From Nanobdellota archaeon (GTDB lineage: Archaea; Nanobdellota; Nanobdellia; Pacearchaeales; GW2011-AR1), in contig JAHIEH010000045.1 in NCBI GenBank assembly GCA_018901675.1, positions 1-19,812 of the forward strand: 19,812 nt of DNA, read 5' to 3'. Of the stretch, positions 13,913 to 19,812 are shown one piece after another (positions within the stretch are counted from its first letter, which is position 1; every line of letters begins with the position of its first letter). A model generated the notes under the pieces. It saw only the letters and a program-made list of their open reading frames with translations, was not told the DNA's origin and did not search any database. A program made the position numbers and the translations under genes.

Positions 13913-14538
13913 ATGAAGAGCGAAAAACAAAGAAGAAGAATTAAGGCAATTATTTTTGATGCAGGGGGGGTTTTATTCAAGACGGATTGGGATTCAATAA
14001 AAAAAGAAATTCTCAAAAAACACAAATTTTCTATTTTTCTTTATTCAGACTATCCTCTAAATATTCAAGAGCAGTTTCAGGGGATTAATGTTGGAAAGTG
14101 CTCTTTTAGGAAAGTAATCAAAGAATTAAGCCATTCTTCAAATTCAGATAAAATTATTCAAGATTATAAGAAAGCCTATTTAAAACACCAAAATATTAAC
14201 CATAAATTGCTTGTTTTGGTAAAAAATTAAAACAAAACCACAAAATTTTTTGTTTGACTAATACTAATGATGTTCATTTGGAAGCTAATAGAGACAACTA
14301 CTTGTTTAAGGATTTTCAAAAAGTCTATAGCTCATGTGAAATAAAGGCTAAAAAACCCGACAAAAAGCCCTTTATAATGGTTTTGGATGAAAATCATTTA
14401 CTACCTCCAGAAACCATTTTTATAGATGATAAAAAAGAGAATTTACTATCTGCTCAAACTCTCGGCATCAAAACAATTTTGTTTAAAAACAACAACCAAT
14501 TGTTTAAAGAACTTGAAAAATTAAGAATACTCATGTGA
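13913..14538 (+). pseudogene. HAD-family hydrolase split by a single -1 frameshift
   Basis: Frame one from 13913 encodes 105 residues with HAD motif I IIFDAGGVLF (D16) and stops at 14228-14230. The rest continues in the -1 frame: KKLKQNHKIFCLTNTND (motif II with Thr/Asn), KAKKPDKKPF (motif III Lys) and IFIDDKKENL (motif IV acids), ending at 14538. Together they make one complete protein of about 208 residues of the FDxGGVL haloacid dehalogenase group, substrate unknown. The switch point is GTAAAAAATTAA, which contains the heptamer A AAA AAT directly before the stop. One missing A (mutation or sequencing error) or ribosomal slippage would both explain it. The second part also has an in-frame TTG at 14254, but it would lack the nucleophile. 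Confidence 0.75.
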
Positions 14539-14610
14539 GTGTTAGTGAGTGCACTAAGCTAACCTTAGTTAACAAAAATATCCTTTTTATGCATCTACAC
14601 ATAAAAGCTT

Positions 14611-14630
14611 CGTACAATCTATATTGTACG
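14611..14630. promoter_or_regulatory. Perfect inverted repeat upstream of the nucleotidyltransferase gene
   Basis: CGTACAATCTATATTGTACG has perfect 8-base arms around CTAT and ends about 23 nt before the TATA box at 14653-14660. It could be an operator or a terminator for the HAD gene. Confidence 0.45.
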
Positions 14631-14652
14631 CACCCCAAAATTACAACATAAT

Positions 14653-14660
14653 TTTATAAG
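14653..14660 (+). promoter_or_regulatory. TATA box for the nucleotidyltransferase-xerA pair
   Basis: ATTTTATAAGG is centred about 25 nt before the ATG at 14682. Confidence 0.5.
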
Positions 14661-14681
14661 GAAGTTCGCACAATATAATGT

Positions 14682-15242
14682 ATGAAAAAAGAGGAATTTA
14701 AAAGTTTAGTAAAAAAATTGAAAGGATTAAATTATTGTTTTTTTTCAGGATTTGCAATGTTCCTCTTAACAAAAGGAAAACGGAATTTTAATGATATCGA
14801 CATCCTGATAGATGAAGAGGATATCCACAAATTAGCAAAAAGACTTGGCACAAAAGCGCAAAAAAGGAGGATTGACAAGGGAACCCATATAATAGAAGAT
14901 ATTGGCTTTGAAACAAATTTTATGGGCCAAGAGATAGAAGCAGTAACAAGCAAAAATAAGGGAGAGAGAGAAAAATTAAAACTCACATTTGAGAATAAGA
15001 AACTGGTAAAGTATAAGGATCAATTGATCTTCATCGAGCCTATTGAAGAACTGATAGTTAGAAAAGCCCATTTTAGTAGGGAGAAAGATTTAGCCGATAT
15101 AAAATTAATCTCAAATAAGCATTTTAACAAACCATTAGTAGAAAAATTTGCAGAAAATTGGGGCAATAAAGAGGAAATTATAAAAAAGCTGAAAGAATTA
15201 GGGGTAAAATATGGAAAAAGAAGAATTTTTAAAAAAACTTGA
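14682..15242 (+). CDS. Nucleotidyltransferase-fold protein (AbiEii/MNT-like)
   Basis: The 186-aa protein shows the polymerase-beta type nucleotidyltransferase pattern: a short helix-loop FFSGFAMFLL (SG at 22-23), then NFNDIDILI with D38 and D40 as likely metal ligands. A later acidic position and the C-terminal segment EPIEELIVRKAHFSREKDLADI (119-140) resemble AbiEii-like and related proteins that carry R-x-KD-x-xDI. Family members modify tRNA or proteins in toxin-antitoxin systems, or act in antibiotic modification; the substrate here cannot be told. It overlaps xerA by 32 nt, so the two are translated from one message, but no partner antitoxin is evident. The start has a TATA box at leaderless spacing. 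Confidence 0.68.
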   Translation: MKKEEFKSLVKKLKGLNYCFFSGFAMFLLTKGKRNFNDIDILIDEEDIHKLAKRLGTKAQKRRIDKGTHIIEDIGFETNFMGQEIEAVTSKNKGEREKLKLTFENKKLVKYKDQLIFIEPIEELIVRKAHFSREKDLADIKLISNKHFNKPLVEKFAENWGNKEEIIKKLKELGVKYGKRRIFKKT

Positions 15243-16038
15243 GACAGAATTAAAGATTTCAAAAAACTCTGAATATACTATAAGAAACTATTTGGATGCA
15301 AATTCCAAACTTTTTAAATTTATTAATAAGTCGCCAGGAGAAGTGTCAGAAGATGATATAAAAGATTTCATGGCAGAAAATATCTCTAAGATGGCTTCCT
15401 CTTCTGTTATTGTGTTTTTGTCTGCAATTAGGTATGCTTTTACCAACATACTCAAAAAAGACCCCACCTTGGCAATCAAAAGGCCAAAAAGAGAAAAAAG
15501 GCTCCCCAGTGTATTGACTAAAGAAGAAGTTAAATCCTTAATTTCTGCTTTAAGCAACAAGAAAAGCAGGCTGATGGTTTCTATGATATATGCCTGTGGT
15601 TTTAGAGTTTCAGAGATTATCAACTTAAAAGTAAAAGATTTGGACTTTACTGAAAAAATTGGCCATGTAAGGCAGGCTAAAGGAAAAAAAGACAGAATCT
15701 TTAATATCCCTTCCTTTCTACTTTCCAATTTAAAAAAACAAGCAGAAAAGCAGACTAGTGAAAACCAAGAATATCTTTTTACAGGTCCTAAAGGAAAATT
15801 AACAGATAGAAACATACAAAAGATGGTTAAAAAAGCAGCAAAAAGAGCAGGAATAAAAAAAGACGTCCACCCTCATACATTAAGGCACAGCTTTGCAACA
15901 CATTTGCTTGAAAATGATGTGGATATAAGATTAATTCAAGCCTTATTAGGTCATAGTTCTATTTCTACCACTGAATTATACACCCATCTCTCGACGATGC
16001 AAATAAAGAAAGTAAAGAGCCCTATCGATAGCTTGTAA
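15211..16038 (+). CDS. xerA: Tyrosine recombinase XerA/XerC/D-like
   Basis: This 275-aa site-specific recombinase of the XerA type is expected to resolve chromosome dimers at dif. The N-terminal SAM-like core-binding domain spans about 1-95. The catalytic set is complete: R132 (ACGFRVSE), K157 (RQAKGKKDR), H222 and R225 (HTLRHSFAT), H248 (LLGHSS) and Y257 (TELYTHLS). The N-terminus overlaps the nucleotidyltransferase gene by 32 nt. The last residues KVKSPIDSL recur as KIKSPIDSL near the C-terminus of the next protein, with synonymous codon differences, suggesting that the 3' end was rebuilt when the downstream endonuclease gene arrived. I could not find a convincing dif site in the window. 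Confidence 0.93.
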   Translation: MEKEEFLKKLETELKISKNSEYTIRNYLDANSKLFKFINKSPGEVSEDDIKDFMAENISKMASSSVIVFLSAIRYAFTNILKKDPTLAIKRPKREKRLPSVLTKEEVKSLISALSNKKSRLMVSMIYACGFRVSEIINLKVKDLDFTEKIGHVRQAKGKKDRIFNIPSFLLSNLKKQAEKQTSENQEYLFTGPKGKLTDRNIQKMVKKAAKRAGIKKDVHPHTLRHSFATHLLENDVDIRLIQALLGHSSISTTELYTHLSTMQIKKVKSPIDSL

Positions 16039-16044
16039 GAAAAG

Positions 16045-16052
16045 TTTATAAA
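16045..16052 (+). promoter_or_regulatory. TATA box for the endonuclease-like gene
   Basis: AAAGTTTATAAATC starts a few bases after the xerA stop; its TATA core lies 22-29 nt before the ATG at 16074. The gene thus has its own promoter. Confidence 0.55.
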
Positions 16053-16073
16053 TCAACATGCCCTATAATCCTT

Positions 16074-17087
16074 ATGGAAAAGATTACAGAAGATTTTTTA
16101 CAAAGATGTTATCACAAAGAAAAGAAATCAACAAGAAAAATTGCCTCGGAACTTGGAGTTGGAAAAACAACAATTGAATATTATTTAAAAAAATTTAATA
16201 TTAAAAGAAGGACAAAAACCGAAGCAAATAAATTACATTCCAAGGAAAGCAATTGGATAAGGGGGTTAAACAAGAAAAAAGATATAAGGGTTAAAAAATT
16301 ATCAGAGAGAATTAAATTGGCTTATATTAAAAAACGTCAAGAAAGATTTAGAGAGATTGAAAAAAAATTTGGTCAGCCTATGAAAGAAATAATAAATAAT
16401 CTTTACTGGGAAGAGAATTTAACCCAAGAACAGATAGCTAAAAAAATAGGTTATGATAAGAAGAGAGTTATTGAATTGATGAGGGGGTTTAAAATATTAA
16501 AAAGACCAAAATATCAATATATTTCATCATTAAAGGGAGAAAAACATTCCATGTTTGGTAGAACATGGGAAAAATTATATGGAAAAGAAGGTGCCAAAAA
16601 AAGAAAGAAAATCCACTCTGATAGATTTAGAGAATTGACAATTAAAAGATTGGAAAATAACGAATTTCCTTTTTTTGACACAAAAATAGAAAAAAAGATG
16701 GCAAAAGAGTTGGTTAAGAAAAATATACCTTTTGTTAAGCAATTTAAAATAGACAATAAATTTGTTTGTGATTTTGCCATACCCCCACTTAAAATTATTA
16801 TTGAATGTGATGGGGATTATTGGCATGCAAACCCTAAATTATACAATAAACATAATCCAGAAATGCTTAATAGAAGACAAATTAAAAATATCCAAAGAGA
16901 CAAATTTAAAGACAAATATCTGTCCAAAAAAGGCTGGATTGTATTAAGGTTTTTTGAATCAGACATCAAATTGAATACCGCTAGGTGTGTAAAACAAATA
17001 GAAAAAACCATCCAATCTAAAACAGAAGAACTTAAAAAAATAAAAAGCCCTATTGATTCATTAATGGGGAAAAAAGAGGAAAAATGA
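16074..17087 (+). CDS. Free-standing homing endonuclease-like protein, HTH + Vsr/EDxHD-type nuclease
   Basis: The 337-aa protein opens with an HTH (TRKIASELGVGKTTIEYYLK, 20-39) and has a second HTH at about 104-137 (LTQEQIAKKIGYDKKRVIEL). A NUMOD3-like segment follows (KGEKHSMFG, 154-162), then a PD-(D/E)xK nuclease: E205, D233 (VCDFAI), the acidic cluster ECDGDYWH (244-251) and late E295 (RFFESDI). This order matches Vsr/DUF559-like EDxHD homing enzymes. DNA-binding modules plus nuclease suggest a mobile endonuclease. The end, KIKSPIDSLMGKKEEK, repeats the XerA C-terminus and runs into the next gene by an ATGA overlap, so this is probably the original XerA tail now fused to the inserted gene. 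Intactness of the acids suggests activity; that is inference. Confidence 0.75.
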   Translation: MEKITEDFLQRCYHKEKKSTRKIASELGVGKTTIEYYLKKFNIKRRTKTEANKLHSKESNWIRGLNKKKDIRVKKLSERIKLAYIKKRQERFREIEKKFGQPMKEIINNLYWEENLTQEQIAKKIGYDKKRVIELMRGFKILKRPKYQYISSLKGEKHSMFGRTWEKLYGKEGAKKRKKIHSDRFRELTIKRLENNEFPFFDTKIEKKMAKELVKKNIPFVKQFKIDNKFVCDFAIPPLKIIIECDGDYWHANPKLYNKHNPEMLNRRQIKNIQRDKFKDKYLSKKGWIVLRFFESDIKLNTARCVKQIEKTIQSKTEELKKIKSPIDSLMGKKEEK

Positions 17088-17752
17088 AAGACCGGGATTA
17101 CTATTTAAAACTGAAAACCCTTGAAAGAGACCATTTTATTTGTCAGAAGTGTAAATTAGAAGATAAAACAGGGATAAAATTAGAAGCGCACCACATCACC
17201 CCCTTATATAAGGGGGGGAAAGATGAATTAGATAATCTAATTACTCTCTGTTTTGATTGTCATCATTTTGCCCCAAATGATAAAGAAGGATTTGACGAAT
17301 ATATGAAAGAAGAAATGGAAGGAACTTTAACTGTTTTAATGAAATCATGGGATAAAGTAAGAAAAGAGCATCCAGAATTAATTAAAAAACTCAATGAAGA
17401 AAAAAACCAAAGATTAAAACAAAGTATGCTGCAAAAAGCATCCAGAGGAAATATTGTTTCCCGAGCCCCCTTTGGTTATAAAATAGAAAATAAATCTCTG
17501 CTTCCTGCAGAAAATTTTAAGGAAATAGAAGAAATTTTTAATGAATTTTTAACTCCCAATATGAATCTTACTCAATTATCTAAAAAACATAATCTTAGTG
17601 TGAATGGTTTGAAAAAAATATTATCTAATTTTACTTATCTTGGCAAAATCAAATTTGACGGCCAGATTCATCAAGGAAGCCATCAGCCATTAATCAGCAA
17701 CACCTTATTCAATCATGTCCAAAACAAATTGAAAGAAATATTGAGAAATTGA
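17084..17752 (+). CDS. HNH endonuclease fused to a serine-recombinase DNA-binding domain
   Basis: Residues 1-65 form an HNH/zinc domain: C20xxC23, H36-H37, N51 and C56xxC59-H60 (LEAHHITPLYKGG, NLITLCFDCHHF). A charged helical segment (65-118) links to residues 120-220, which read like the Recombinase domain (Pfam PF07508) of large serine recombinases: RAPFGYKIENKSLLP, then LTQLSKKHNLSVNGLKKIL, FTYLGKIKFDGQIHQGSHQPLI and a final helix. The catalytic resolvase domain with its Ser is absent. The product may be a site-specific nicking or cutting enzyme that borrows recombinase targeting. It overlaps the upstream endonuclease-like gene by ATGA and, before that insertion, was probably coupled directly to xerA. 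Confidence 0.78.
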   Translation: MKDRDYYLKLKTLERDHFICQKCKLEDKTGIKLEAHHITPLYKGGKDELDNLITLCFDCHHFAPNDKEGFDEYMKEEMEGTLTVLMKSWDKVRKEHPELIKKLNEEKNQRLKQSMLQKASRGNIVSRAPFGYKIENKSLLPAENFKEIEEIFNEFLTPNMNLTQLSKKHNLSVNGLKKILSNFTYLGKIKFDGQIHQGSHQPLISNTLFNHVQNKLKEILRN

Positions 17753-17754
17753 TT

Positions 17755-17798
17755 GATGTTTCTTAAACACAAACGAAGTTTTTTAAGAAACTTACATC
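17755..17798. terminator. Long hairpin between convergent genes
   Basis: GTTTCTTAAA (17758-17767) pairs with TTTAAGAAAC (17782-17791), and flanking GATGT/ACATC can extend the stem across a two-base bulge. It lies 3 nt after the HNH gene stop and overlaps the stop of the minus-strand gene at 17792, so it could end both transcripts. Confidence 0.5.
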
Positions 17799-18025
17799 TC
17801 ATCTAGGGTATTCAAATGGTACCTTGCTTTAATCATTATTAACCCAACAAGAGAGTCTGGCAATTCGTCTCCCCCTAATCTCTCACCCTGATTAGTTATA
17901 TAATAAGAATCATACATAATTTTATGTGGGCAGGACCCATTATTACAATAATTCCCCTCTGTTTTATATTTGCAAATATTCTCCTTTTTTTCTCGCCCAC
18001 AATATCCCCCTTCCCATTGTTCCAT
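17792..18025 (-). CDS. Small Cys-rich hypothetical protein, 77 aa
   Basis: I start it at the ATG at 18025, one base after the stop of the upstream gene (TAA-A-ATG); an in-frame ATG nine codons earlier (18052) would overlap that gene by 26 nt. The protein begins MEQWEGGYCGREKKENICKY and has five Cys in the first 35 residues (YCG, NIC, NYC, SCPH) plus a His, a pattern that could bind zinc. The C-terminal half (DELPDSLVGLIMIKARYHL) is probably helical. I do not recognise the family. Translational coupling to the 66-aa gene suggests a joint role. Confidence 0.55.
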   Translation of the reverse strand: MEQWEGGYCGREKKENICKYKTEGNYCNNGSCPHKIMYDSYYITNQGERLGGDELPDSLVGLIMIKARYHLNTLDEM

Positions 18026-18026
18026 T

Positions 18027-18227
18027 TTATGTCCTATGTTTGAAAAACTCAATCTGCCTCATTCTTTTTAATGCCTGAGTATAGTTTGTTGGCTTAACAA
18101 GAACTTTCTTTTTATCTTTACTAAGAAGTCTAAAAGTGTATTTGCCCACACTATTTTTTAATTTGCTTTTTCCAGAATAATCTTTCCACCTACTTTTTTT
18201 AGTTTTCTCTCTAAACTGCAAAACCAT
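18027..18227 (-). CDS. Small basic hypothetical protein, 66 aa
   Basis: This Lys/Arg-rich protein starts MVLQFREKTKKSRWKDYSGK and ends QALKRMRQIEFFKHRT. The high positive charge and a central beta-like segment (GKYTFRLLSKDKKKVLVKP) fit a nucleic-acid or ribosome-binding protein, but no family is recognised. A clear TATA box lies about 27 nt before the ATG, so it is the leaderless first gene of a two-gene unit with the Cys-rich protein. Confidence 0.55.
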   Translation of the reverse strand: MVLQFREKTKKSRWKDYSGKSKLKNSVGKYTFRLLSKDKKKVLVKPTNYTQALKRMRQIEFFKHRT

Positions 18228-18250
18228 AAAGAAAAAAAGTAATTAAAATT

Positions 18251-18258
18251 TATATACT
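18251..18258 (-). promoter_or_regulatory. TATA box for the 66-aa / 77-aa gene pair
   Basis: TAAGTATATAAATTTT on the minus strand, centred about 27 nt before the ATG at 18227. Confidence 0.55.
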
Positions 18259-18311
18259 TATCTATTATCTAAGCTGTAAAGTAAACATCAAGTAATGTAG
18301 TGTATTAACCG

Positions 18312-18330
18312 AAGTCGGCGAAGCCGATTT
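18312..18330 (-). terminator. GC-rich hairpin after the uS9 gene
   Basis: AAGTCGGCGAAGCCGATTT has an 8-base stem (one G-T pair) and a GAA loop, about 40 nt past the uS9 stop. It is unusually GC-rich for this window and could mark the end of the ribosomal operon. Confidence 0.4.
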
Positions 18331-18368
18331 GAATATTAGTCTACTCCAGAATATATTTTGTAGAATAA

Positions 18369-18779
18369 CTAACGGTAGCTTTTTTGACGTTTGCGTCTTG
18401 CTTTGCTGTCTCCTGGCTTGCAGGTTTCTTTTCTTCTTACATCTGCTACTAGAAGGTGTTTATCATAAGCACTATATGCTTTTTTTAACTCTGCATTTTT
18501 ACTGAAAGCCAAAATCGCTTTTGCAAGGGCAATTCGTGCAGCATCATTCTGGCCGCTATCCCCTCCCCCCTTGACTTTAATTGCGACATCAAAATTTGCT
18601 TTTCCTAAAATAGATTCAGCGATTCTTAACGGCTCTTCAATTCTTAACCTATTGATTCTGTTTAAATTTTTATAATCTTTTTTGTTAATTCTCACATCTC
18701 CCTGCCCCCCTCTTATAACTGCTCGTGCGACTGCGGTTTTTCTTTTTCCAGTTGTGATTATAATTCCTTTCTGAACCAT
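18369..18779 (-). CDS. rps9: Ribosomal protein uS9 (S9)
   Basis: The 136-aa protein matches small-subunit protein uS9, whose C-terminal tail reaches the P-site tRNA. Visible signatures are TTGKRKTAVARAVIRGGQG at the start, KGGGDSGQNDAARIALAKAI in the middle, and the basic tail ADVRRKETCKPGDSKARRKR ending QKSYR. GGAGGAG about 14 nt before the ATG is a strong ribosome binding site, in contrast with the many leaderless genes here. It is the last gene of the eL18-uL13-uS9 operon; a 33-aa ORF fills the gap to uL13. Confidence 0.97.
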   Translation of the reverse strand: MVQKGIIITTGKRKTAVARAVIRGGQGDVRINKKDYKNLNRINRLRIEEPLRIAESILGKANFDVAIKVKGGGDSGQNDAARIALAKAILAFSKNAELKKAYSAYDKHLLVADVRRKETCKPGDSKARRKRQKSYR

Positions 18780-18780
18780 T

Positions 18781-18882
18781 TTATTTTAAATCTCCTCCTA
18801 GTTTAAAATCTTCAAAATTCTCAGTTTTGAATGATTTGGAAAATTTCTTATTTTTCATAATTTTTAATTTTTGTATTTTCAT
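18781..18882 (-). CDS. Putative 33-aa peptide ORF between uL13 and uS9
   Basis: The ORF encodes MKIQKLKIMKNKKFSKSFK followed by TENFEDFKLGGDLK. Its ATG overlaps the uL13 stop (ATGA) and it stops one base before the uS9 ATG. The 5' two-thirds is the second copy of the 84-bp repeat and aligns in frame with the 58-aa ORF before DP2 (MKIQKLKIM, FSKSFKT, FEDF shared). Its last codons contain the GGAGGAG ribosome binding site for uS9. It may serve coupling rather than make a working peptide. Confidence 0.35.
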   Translation of the reverse strand: MKIQKLKIMKNKKFSKSFKTENFEDFKLGGDLK

Positions 18883-18888
18883 TTTAAA
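18805..18888 (-). repeat. 84-bp dispersed repeat, copy 2
   Basis: 77/84 identical to 5963-6046 in the same orientation. The hairpin arms TTCAAAA/TTTTGAA (18814-18834) are kept while the loop differs. Confidence 0.8.
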
Positions 18889-19271
18889 ATTTCTTTTAAC
18901 TGCATAAATTTAGCGGACTTATCTTTTCCCGCAGAGATTTTTTTCACACTCTCAAAGGCTTTGGGAATTCCTTTATAACACTTTATTCTTCCCAATGCAC
19001 TTTTTCCTCTTCCCCACCTGTAATTAGGCAGCATTCCACGAATGACTCTCTTTAAATACTTCTCTGGATTTTTAGACGCTGTAGGCCCCCTTTGTCCGCT
19101 TCCAACTCTCCCTCTTTTTATTAAAAATTCTTTTCTTATGAATTCTTTATTCCCAGTTATTATCACCAGTTCAGCATTTAAAATAGCTATTTCTTCCCCA
19201 TTAAGAGCCTGCTTTGCTGCATAGCTGGCAAGTCTCCCCATTGTTGCATTTTTTCCATCAATTACTATCAT
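18879..19271 (-). CDS. rpl13: Ribosomal protein uL13 (L13)
   Basis: The 130-aa protein matches archaeal large-subunit protein uL13: MIVIDGKNATMGRLASYAAK, then the nucleic-acid-binding stretch GRVGSGQRGPTASKNPEKYL and VIRGMLPNYRWGRGKSALGR, typical of the archaeal/eukaryotic form. The ATG overlaps the eL18 stop by four bases (19268-19271), and its own stop overlaps the start of the 33-aa ORF (ATGA), so the operon is translationally coupled throughout. Confidence 0.97.
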   Translation of the reverse strand: MIVIDGKNATMGRLASYAAKQALNGEEIAILNAELVIITGNKEFIRKEFLIKRGRVGSGQRGPTASKNPEKYLKRVIRGMLPNYRWGRGKSALGRIKCYKGIPKAFESVKKISAGKDKSAKFMQLKEILK

Positions 19272-19645
19272 TTTGAATCTCCAATAATTTTAATCCCATT
19301 GGCTTTAGGATTTTTTTTAATTTCTTCCATTAATGTAACAACTTCGCTTTTGGTTTTTAATAGCTTTTCTCTTGCACTTTCTGAAAAGCCAAGTGCAGCA
19401 ACTCTTATCTTTTTAGTTATATCTCCCTGGGATAATATCTTACCTGGAATAACCACTGTATCCCCCTCTTTTGTTTGTTTTTCAATCTCACTTAAATTAA
19501 CAATAATTCTCCTGCTTTTCGGGGAAGAAAGCAAAGATGCAACTTTCAACCATGCATCATTTTTTTTAGCAATGATTATGGTTTCAAATAACTCTCTGTT
19601 TAATTTTTTCTTTACTTGTTTCCCAATCTTTGTTTTTGTTTTCAT
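19268..19645 (-). CDS. rpl18e: Ribosomal protein eL18 (L18e)
   Basis: The 125-aa protein matches archaeal eL18, related to bacterial L15 in fold: KKLNRELFETIIIAKKNDAW, RRIIVNLSEIEKQTKEGDTV, VVIPGKILSQGDITKKIRVA and AALGFSESAREKL. It is the first gene of the operon in this window. In many archaea rpoD (RNA polymerase subunit D) precedes it, but no rpoD frame lies in the 167 nt upstream here. A TATA box near 19791-19800 implies a leader of roughly 120 nt. Confidence 0.95.
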   Translation of the reverse strand: MKTKTKIGKQVKKKLNRELFETIIIAKKNDAWLKVASLLSSPKSRRIIVNLSEIEKQTKEGDTVVIPGKILSQGDITKKIRVAALGFSESAREKLLKTKSEVVTLMEEIKKNPKANGIKIIGDSK

Positions 19646-19775
19646 TTTTATTAATCAATATAATCTTGTAAGCCAGTAAGTAGAAGTATTCCTAACATCT
19701 ACTAATCGCCGAGCTTAAGGACGAGACTATTTTATTACCTCCCGAGATCTTAAGCGAGTTTAGCTCGCAGATGAA
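19646..19775 (-). promoter_or_regulatory. Structured 5' leader of the eL18-uL13-uS9 operon
   Basis: With transcription starting near 19770, the leader is about 120 nt. Its first part folds as ATCT-GCGAG/CTCGC-AGAT with a 3-base bulge (19747-19772), followed by GGGAGG and more CTTAAG/GCTCGG-type pairing around 19709-19720. The length and GC-rich stems contrast with the leaderless genes elsewhere, so a ribosomal-protein autoregulatory leader is possible. Confidence 0.4.
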
Positions 19776-19790
19776 ACCTCAAGATAAAAG

Positions 19791-19800
19791 TGGTTTATAA
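19791..19800 (-). promoter_or_regulatory. TATA box of the ribosomal protein operon
   Basis: AGTTTTATAAACC on the minus strand; predicted start about 25 nt downstream, near 19770. Confidence 0.5.
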
Positions 19801-19812
19801 AACTTACGAAAT

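Noticed and set aside
14254..14538. Separate 94-codon gene for the second half of the HAD protein
   Set aside because: It begins with TTG in the middle of HAD motif II and lacks the nucleophile; it is better explained as the shifted continuation of the 13913 gene.
15288..15815. 175-codon open frame antisense to xerA
   Set aside because: It is the shadow of a clearly conserved gene on the other strand and is Ser/Leu/Phe-rich as expected for the complement of Lys/Glu-rich coding sequence.
14539..16073. Archaeal dif site for XerA
   Set aside because: The perfect inverted repeat at 14611-14630 is too short and does not fit the expected roughly 28-bp two-arm layout with a 6-base centre; no other candidate was convincing.
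19646..19812. A tRNA or other known RNA gene upstream of eL18
   Set aside because: Hairpins are present, but there is no cloverleaf and no T-loop consensus.

Overview
The window looks like a chromosomal segment from an AT-rich archaeon, most likely a DPANN-type genome (Woesearchaeota/Pacearchaeota-like; this is inference from gene content and style). It carries both subunits of the archaeal DNA polymerase D, an Orc1/Cdc6 initiator, the archaeal ribosomal proteins eL18, uL13 and uS9 in archaeal order, and an archaeal XerA-like recombinase. Many genes have a TATA-like box 22-30 nt before the ATG, as expected for leaderless archaeal transcripts.

Layout. 1-179 (minus): 5' part of a PurF-like glutamine amidotransferase gene that runs off the window. 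216-397 (minus): an array of hairpins with a related copy at 13610-13861. 540-869: unknown basic protein. 1017-9701 (all minus): a replication cluster read as orc1/cdc6, polD small subunit (DP1), two tiny ORFs, a HAD phosphatase, two more tiny ORFs, and polD large subunit (DP2). DP2 is split by a 458-residue LAGLIDADG intein placed directly before the catalytic Asp residues. 9702-10367: a gene-free, very AT-rich region with an inverted pair of ORB-like elements, a third weaker one and a TATAT-rich unwinding element; this is the probable replication origin. Genes to its left run minus and the next four to its right run plus, as expected if transcription follows the forks.

10368-12361 (plus): a PRC-barrel protein, a conserved archaeal hypothetical, a small winged-helix protein and a coiled-coil/linker/HTH protein. 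12652-13269 (minus): a second protein of that last architecture, with a palindrome-rich upstream region. 13610-13861: second hairpin array. 13913-14538: HAD hydrolase broken by one frameshift at an A-rich slippery site. 14682-17752: nucleotidyltransferase-like gene, xerA, an EDxHD/Vsr-type homing endonuclease-like gene whose C-terminus repeats the XerA tail, and an HNH protein fused to the DNA-binding domain of a large serine recombinase. 17792-18227 (minus): two small unknown genes. 18369-19645 (minus): eL18-uL13-uS9 ribosomal operon, with a tiny ORF filling the uL13-uS9 gap and a long structured 5' leader.

The least explained signals are: the two hairpin arrays, which share unit order and show compensatory base changes; the chain of tiny ORFs joined by ATGA overlaps, built from a repeat also found in the ribosomal operon; and the endonuclease gene that appears to have rebuilt the 3' end of xerA with synonymous codons.
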